From the NCBI RefSeq assembly GCF_000348985.1, contig NC_035924.1:682001-746000 (forward strand): a DNA stretch of 64,000 nucleotides, read 5' to 3'. The notes below the pieces were generated by a model, which did not search any database, had not been told where the DNA came from, and worked only from the letters and a program-made list of their open reading frames with translations. The translations under genes were made by a program, and so were the position numbers. Origin of the DNA: Huiozyma naganishii CBS 8797. Lineage: Eukaryota; Ascomycota; Saccharomycetes; Saccharomycetales; Saccharomycetaceae. Positions 59,798 to 64,000 of this stretch are shown piece by piece. Position 1 is the stretch's first letter. Every line of letters begins with the position of its first letter.

Positions 59798-60373
59798 TTA
59801 CATAATGGCATTATAGAACAGCAAAAAGTCCCTTTGGCATTTCTCCCATCTTTGAGGATCAAAAAAAACATAGGAGCCTCTCTCACTCAAACCATCCGGC
59901 GACACCACAGGCTCCATCGTCGGGTCTTTTGTCAACCAGGCTTTTAACGTTTTATGATACCTCCAATTCCTTTTCCTCAGTTCCAAGTAAGTGAGTTCTT
60001 GAATTACTGTACCTGGATGCTTGTAGAAGAGATAGAAAAGGGTCTCGTCCTGAAACAATGCGACGCGCTGTTGATCCCGTTGTACAGAGTCGAAACAGGG
60101 CGGCGTGCTTTCCGATTGCAATACTTCGTCAATACCCAGAAACGATGCCGGTATGTAAAAAGTGGGTTCAACCTCACTTCTGGATGTCTCAGCCCAGGGC
60201 GATTGGAAGGTAGCCAGAACTGCCTGTCTCTTAGAGTCTCGCGGAATACCGAGAGAATGCAGCATGGACGATAAATCTGCCCCCAGTGCCATAGAATGGT
60301 CGTATTTCGAGGCAACCTCAGGATCTCCCTGCCTCACAAGGGGTACCAGTGCTTTTAGTCCAAATTTATCCAT
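59798..60373 (-). CDS. CDC36: Cdc36/Not2, CCR4-NOT subunit
   Basis: This 191-aa protein equals S. cerevisiae Cdc36 in length. It consists mainly of the NOT2/3/5 box that binds Cdc39/Not1 in the CCR4-NOT deadenylase complex. Visible family features are MALGADLSSMLHSLG, the FYIPASF stretch and the conserved LFYLFYKHPGTVIQELTYLELRKRNWRYHKTLKAWLTK-type region (about 110-150), then YVFFDPQRWEKCQRDF near the end. It converges with MSS51 (97 bp between stops) and diverges from FAP7. Confidence 0.95.
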   Translation of the reverse strand: MDKFGLKALVPLVRQGDPEVASKYDHSMALGADLSSMLHSLGIPRDSKRQAVLATFQSPWAETSRSEVEPTFYIPASFLGIDEVLQSESTPPCFDSVQRDQQRVALFQDETLFYLFYKHPGTVIQELTYLELRKRNWRYHKTLKAWLTKDPTMEPVVSPDGLSERGSYVFFDPQRWEKCQRDFLLFYNAIM

Positions 60374-60557
60374 CGGGTGGTGGGTGTATTGCGGTACTGA
60401 TCTCTTTGCTCAGCCTTTTAGTTTACCTCAGTGGATATATAATTCAGTTTATTTCACATTAAAAAGTTGAAAATTGAAATATTGTAGTACTGAATTATGG
60501 TAGAAAATAGAGTATCAGACGCAGATAGACAACAATATTAACGAGGGCAGAACAAAA

Positions 60558-61229
60558 ATGGGCGAATCAAGACGGTTAAATCCAAATATTTTAGTGACAG
60601 GGACACCTGGGACAGGGAAGTCTACAACTTGTGAATTGCTACTGCGCAATTTGCCTGACTACACATATTATAACATTTCGGATTTTGCTGCTAAGAACAA
60701 ATGTTACGATGGGTACGATGAGGCTCGTAAATCTCACATTGTTGACGAGGACAAACTGTTAGATGAATTGGAACCATTGCTTCATTCTGGTGGAAATATT
60801 ATAGATTGGCATGTGAACGATGTTTTCCCAGAGAGACTGATTGACTTAGTAGCCGTACTTCGATGCGACAGCTCTGTTTTATTTGATAGACTGAACAAGA
60901 GAGAGTACCATAGTTCCAAAATAGATGAAAATATGGACGCTGAAATAATGGGTGTTGTATTACAAGACGCATTGGATTCATACGAAGAACAAATAGTTGT
61001 TGAATTACAGAGTGACGATACCGAACAAATGGCAGCGAATGTTGACCGTGTCGTTACATGGACCACAATGTGGAAGGAACAACATCCGGAGGGGGTCACG
61101 AATGAGCTAAGTGCGCATCAGGCCAAGAAAGAAAGAAACGATGAGTCTGAAGAAGGGGACTTTGAAGAGCAAGGCAGTGATGCCTCAAGTGAAAGCGAAA
61201 GTGACAGTGAAAGCGAGGGATCAAAGTAA
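60558..61229 (+). CDS. FAP7: Fap7, adenylate kinase-like 40S assembly factor
   Basis: This 223-aa P-loop ATPase of the hCINAP/Fap7 family (S. cerevisiae 197 aa) is needed for 18S rRNA 3' maturation and binds uS11/eS26. The P-loop is GTPGTGKST at 15-23. HIVDEDKLLDELEPLL and IIDWHVNDVFPERLIDLV are family motifs. The LID-type segment LNKREYHSSKIDENMDAEIM follows. The extra length is a C-terminal acidic Ser/Glu-rich tail (EEGDFEEQ, then ESESDSESEG) absent or shorter in S. cerevisiae, with likely CK2 sites. It shares a 184-bp divergent promoter with CDC36. Confidence 0.95.
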   Translation: MGESRRLNPNILVTGTPGTGKSTTCELLLRNLPDYTYYNISDFAAKNKCYDGYDEARKSHIVDEDKLLDELEPLLHSGGNIIDWHVNDVFPERLIDLVAVLRCDSSVLFDRLNKREYHSSKIDENMDAEIMGVVLQDALDSYEEQIVVELQSDDTEQMAANVDRVVTWTTMWKEQHPEGVTNELSAHQAKKERNDESEEGDFEEQGSDASSESESDSESEGSK

Positions 61230-61476
61230 CTTCCTTGTATATTACAGTGGTCTCTGTTATATATATATTATAATGCATCTTCTACTGTAATATAATATAA
61301 AACAAACATACTCCCTTACCTCAATGATGTTTGGATGCTCATCGCATATTTTGTTAATGTACTTTGAAAATTTTCACTATTAGAAATTGTTTGTAGTGAT
61401 TTCGAGTAAGAGATAGAGGAAAAGGTTGAGACTATCTGGTCAATTAAGCATTGCATTGCTCCACGTTGGACAGAAC

Positions 61477-63093
61477 ATGTTCTACGTGCTTATAGAGTTA
61501 CAGAGCGAGCAACCGCGCGACTCATTAAAAGATCAAACCAAATTGAAAAGACTGGATTATCAGATCATCGATGCGGATAGTTTGGAAAAACGGAAGATTA
61601 ATGGCAATGAAATAAGGCAATTGGCAGTGGAGGGTTCCAACTTACAAGACACAGTACTGCTCTTTGAAAAGGAAATCAACTCTGTTATTAACGGAGAAGA
61701 ATTTGTACTGTGCTCCATGTTTTCGACATGGGAACTGCGAGTTGTATTACCACGAGAGGCTAACGATGAACAAGTGGAACTACCTACGATTTTGAAGTAC
61801 CCCATCGTGCTCGACTTATGGAAGGAGTTTGACAGGTGGTGTACCAACCACCCAGACGCGTTACAATCGGTCAAAGGATACAACAGGAAATGTAAGAATT
61901 TACCAATGGTCCATCAGGTGCTCGGTGTCGAACAGCGGCTAAATGAAAGTGTCAACGCCAACGGATATACGAGGAAAGAAGTAGGCATTACGTCAGATAT
62001 CCTTTTACAACTGCATAAAAAATGTTCATCTGACGACGATACAAATACCGTCCTGACGCAACCTTACAATTCCAAATTGGATTACGAAACTTTTACTGAA
62101 GAACAATCTACTGTTTTGTACCTGAACAACCTACCGCCAGATACCACACAAGGTGAATTGGAAACGTGGTTTGGCCAATTCGGATCTAGACCTGTAAGTT
62201 TCTGGACCTTCAAGAATATAGTGGAGGATACGTCGAACATCAATAACAACTGGAATCTGAACAACAGTTATTACGTTGAGGAGCAAGACAGTGTATCGGG
62301 CTTTGCAACTTTCCAAACGTTTGAGGAAGCTTTTAATGCTTTGAAGCTCAGTGGGCGGTCAATACTATCTAACGTTGCAAATACAAAACAACCAAGGATT
62401 GTCGAGCACGTAGTGGAAATTCACCCCTCCTCCGCAAGGATTTTGCATTCGAGTGAAGAAATCCTATCTGCATTCCCACAAAGTAAAAACAAGCCTAGAC
62501 CTGGTGATTGGAACTGCCCATCATGCGGGTTTTCAAATTTTCAAAGAAGGACTGCTTGCTTCAGGTGTTCCTTCCCTGTACCATCGGCCGTGCAGAATTC
62601 GACCGGTTTTAATGTCGAATCAACAGCAAATACTAACGGGCATTATAATGGTGGCAATAATAACTTTCAACAAAACGCTTCCTCCTTCGGGCTCAACAGC
62701 ACAGCACAAAAAAATAACATCACGAGACTGAACAGTGGCTCTATTCATCAACAAACAAATAATAGCAATAACAATGGGAACGGGAATGTGATGACTACCA
62801 TACCATTTCGTGCCGGTGATTGGAAATGTGCCGCGTGTGCATACCATAACTTTGCCAAAAACATTATATGTTTGCGTTGCAGCGGTCCAAAGACTTCTCA
62901 TCCACATAACTTGAGAAGTCATAGTAATTACGGTCAGGAAGCTAATACAAACGGCATCTTTTTAAACAGTTTGAACTTTAATGCTAACAGTAAAAGCTAT
63001 GACCCAACTAGAAATGGGAAGTTCTCTGAACTGACAAATCATTACTTGACCAATCGCATCAGTAACGGAGGTAACAACTCTATTAAAGATTAA
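61477..63093 (+). CDS. NRP1: Nrp1-like RNA-binding protein (RRM and two RanBP2 zinc fingers)
   Basis: This is a 538-aa protein; S. cerevisiae Nrp1 is about 719 aa and localises to stress granules. The N-terminal domain starts MFYVLIELQSE and includes PIVLDLWKEFDRWC. An RRM spans about 205-310 (VLYLNNLPPDTTQGELETWF; SGFATFQTFEEA). Two RanBP2-type zinc fingers follow: PGDWNCPSCGFSNFQRRTAC (about 342-361) and AGDWKCAACAYHNFAKNIIC (about 446-465), joined by an Asn/Ser-rich linker. The linker is much shorter than in S. cerevisiae, explaining the size. The frame begins with a TTG; the first ATG is at 61477. Confidence 0.94.
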   Translation: MFYVLIELQSEQPRDSLKDQTKLKRLDYQIIDADSLEKRKINGNEIRQLAVEGSNLQDTVLLFEKEINSVINGEEFVLCSMFSTWELRVVLPREANDEQVELPTILKYPIVLDLWKEFDRWCTNHPDALQSVKGYNRKCKNLPMVHQVLGVEQRLNESVNANGYTRKEVGITSDILLQLHKKCSSDDDTNTVLTQPYNSKLDYETFTEEQSTVLYLNNLPPDTTQGELETWFGQFGSRPVSFWTFKNIVEDTSNINNNWNLNNSYYVEEQDSVSGFATFQTFEEAFNALKLSGRSILSNVANTKQPRIVEHVVEIHPSSARILHSSEEILSAFPQSKNKPRPGDWNCPSCGFSNFQRRTACFRCSFPVPSAVQNSTGFNVESTANTNGHYNGGNNNFQQNASSFGLNSTAQKNNITRLNSGSIHQQTNNSNNNGNGNVMTTIPFRAGDWKCAACAYHNFAKNIICLRCSGPKTSHPHNLRSHSNYGQEANTNGIFLNSLNFNANSKSYDPTRNGKFSELTNHYLTNRISNGGNNSIKD

Positions 63094-63393
63094 AATATGT
63101 CTCGCATGGGCCCGTTCCAATCGTTAATACACTAGACCTTTTTTTGTGCCGCTCTATTGGTTTTCCGCCTTGGAGAATAATTTTTATCCAAACTGCATCT
63201 GAACCTTATCGATATCCACGAATTAAGCATTTCAATATATGTTGAAGCGAACTGTATTAATGACAATCAATCTCTGTATTGTATACGCATTCTACAAACA
63301 CCTGTATTTTATAAACCGAAAATCAATCAAACTAATGGAGAAAGAAGAGAAGCAAAACGTCCATTCTGTGGGGTGCAGAGTCCCAAAATACTC
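63094..63393. other. NRP1-SFA1 convergent 3' region
   Basis: This is a 300-bp AT-rich interval between convergent genes. It should hold both terminators. No other feature was recognised. Confidence 0.5.
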
Positions 63394-64000
63394 CTAATAG
63401 TTAAGAACAGTTCTTAGACAATCACCATGATGAAGGTCTTCAAAACCTTCGTTGATTTCCTTAAAAGGTCTCTTATTTGTAATGAACTCATCGATCTTGA
63501 GATTGCCCTTGTTGTAATCTTCAATCAAACTGCCCATCTCGGATCTACCCTTGACGCCACCAAACGCGGAACCCTTCCACACTCTACCGGTGACAAGTTG
63601 GAATGGTCTTGTGGAGATTTCCTTCCCTGCTGCGGCAACACCGATGATAATGGATTGCCCCCAACCTTTATGGCAAGCCTCTAATGCATCTCTCATGACC
63701 TGGACGTTACCGGTCCCATCGAAGGTAAAGTCCAGACCACCATCGGTCATTTCCACCAGCTTCTCCACAATGGTTTGACCGTCCTTCAAATCTGTCTTTG
63801 GGTTGACGAAGTCAGTGGCACCGAAATCGAATGCGAATTTCTTCTTTGTGTCATTGATATCAACAACGATAATCTTTGACGCTTCTCTCGCTTTGGCACC
63901 TTGCACCACTGACAGTCCAATGGTACCAGCACCAAAGACAGCGACAGTGTCGCCCTTTTGGACGTTGGCAGTCTTCAGAGCAGCACCGTACCCAGTGGTG
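63394..64000 (-). CDS. SFA1: S-(hydroxymethyl)glutathione dehydrogenase, C-terminal part
   Basis: Only the last about 202 codons are in the window; the 5' part lies beyond 64000. The enzyme is a class III alcohol dehydrogenase that detoxifies formaldehyde as its glutathione adduct and reduces long-chain alcohols. The Rossmann-fold loop VFGAGTIGLSVVQGAK is followed by IIVVDINDTKKKFA, the acidic end of the NAD-binding beta strand. FTFDGTGNVQVMRDALEACHKGWG and FQLVTGRVWKGSAFGGVKGRS are diagnostic of class III enzymes. The end GDCLRTVLNY closes the protein. Orientation relative to GLT1 is reversed from S. cerevisiae, consistent with an inversion. Confidence 0.95.
   Translation of the reverse strand, partial: TTGYGAALKTANVQKGDTVAVFGAGTIGLSVVQGAKAREASKIIVVDINDTKKKFAFDFGATDFVNPKTDLKDGQTIVEKLVEMTDGGLDFTFDGTGNVQVMRDALEACHKGWGQSIIIGVAAAGKEISTRPFQLVTGRVWKGSAFGGVKGRSEMGSLIEDYNKGNLKIDEFITNKRPFKEINEGFEDLHHGDCLRTVLNY

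Overview
This window is nuclear chromosomal DNA from a budding yeast of the Saccharomycetaceae. Almost every gene has a recognisable Saccharomyces cerevisiae counterpart. Genes are close-packed and mostly intronless, and the one intron found carries the canonical TACTAAC branch site. Promoters contain familiar yeast elements (heat-shock, PACE, MCB, Gcn4 and STRE sites). Gene names below rest on protein similarity and gene order recalled from S. cerevisiae, not on a database search.

Layout. (1) 0.4-42 kb follows S. cerevisiae chromosome V from FLO8 down to ILV1: FLO8, GLE2, MAM1, RTT105, SSA3/4, AAR2, a U25/snR56-type snoRNA, RPS8, AST1/2, PRS2/4, UBP9/13, RAD51, PUP3, AIM11 (spliced), TSC11, IES5, MET6, TRP2, PTC2/3, DOT6/TOD6, SBH1/2, ILV1. 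(2) 42.4-42.6 kb holds an unrecognised 77-codon gene with a stress-type promoter, at the junction between two synteny blocks. (3) 43.5-64 kb follows S. cerevisiae chromosome IV: DLD1, PAR32, GLT1, a UGX2-like gene, then an inverted block CDC9, MSS51, CDC36, FAP7, NRP1, SFA1 (cut by the window end).

The order mixes genes that S. cerevisiae keeps on two sister (whole-genome-duplication) tracks. AAR2 and the snoRNA come from the chromosome II track, and MSS51 from the chromosome XII track. Other ancestral neighbours (NUP157/170, KTI11, UBC6, SKT5/SHC1, KIP1) are missing. That pattern fits a post-duplication yeast outside Saccharomyces with its own gene-loss history; the genus is not established (a relatively GC-rich Kazachstania-like species would fit).

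The genes are housekeeping: nitrogen and amino-acid metabolism (MET6, TRP2, ILV1, GLT1, PAR32), DNA replication and repair (RAD51, CDC9, RTT105), proteostasis (SSA, PUP3, UBP9), ribosome biogenesis (RPS8, FAP7, snoRNA, DOT6), TORC2 and sphingolipid control (TSC11) and mitochondrial function (MSS51, DLD1, AIM11). The main non-genic feature is a nest of four diverged LTR-like repeats in the 2.5-kb GLE2-MAM1 gap. I saw no tRNA, rRNA, CRISPR array or centromere.
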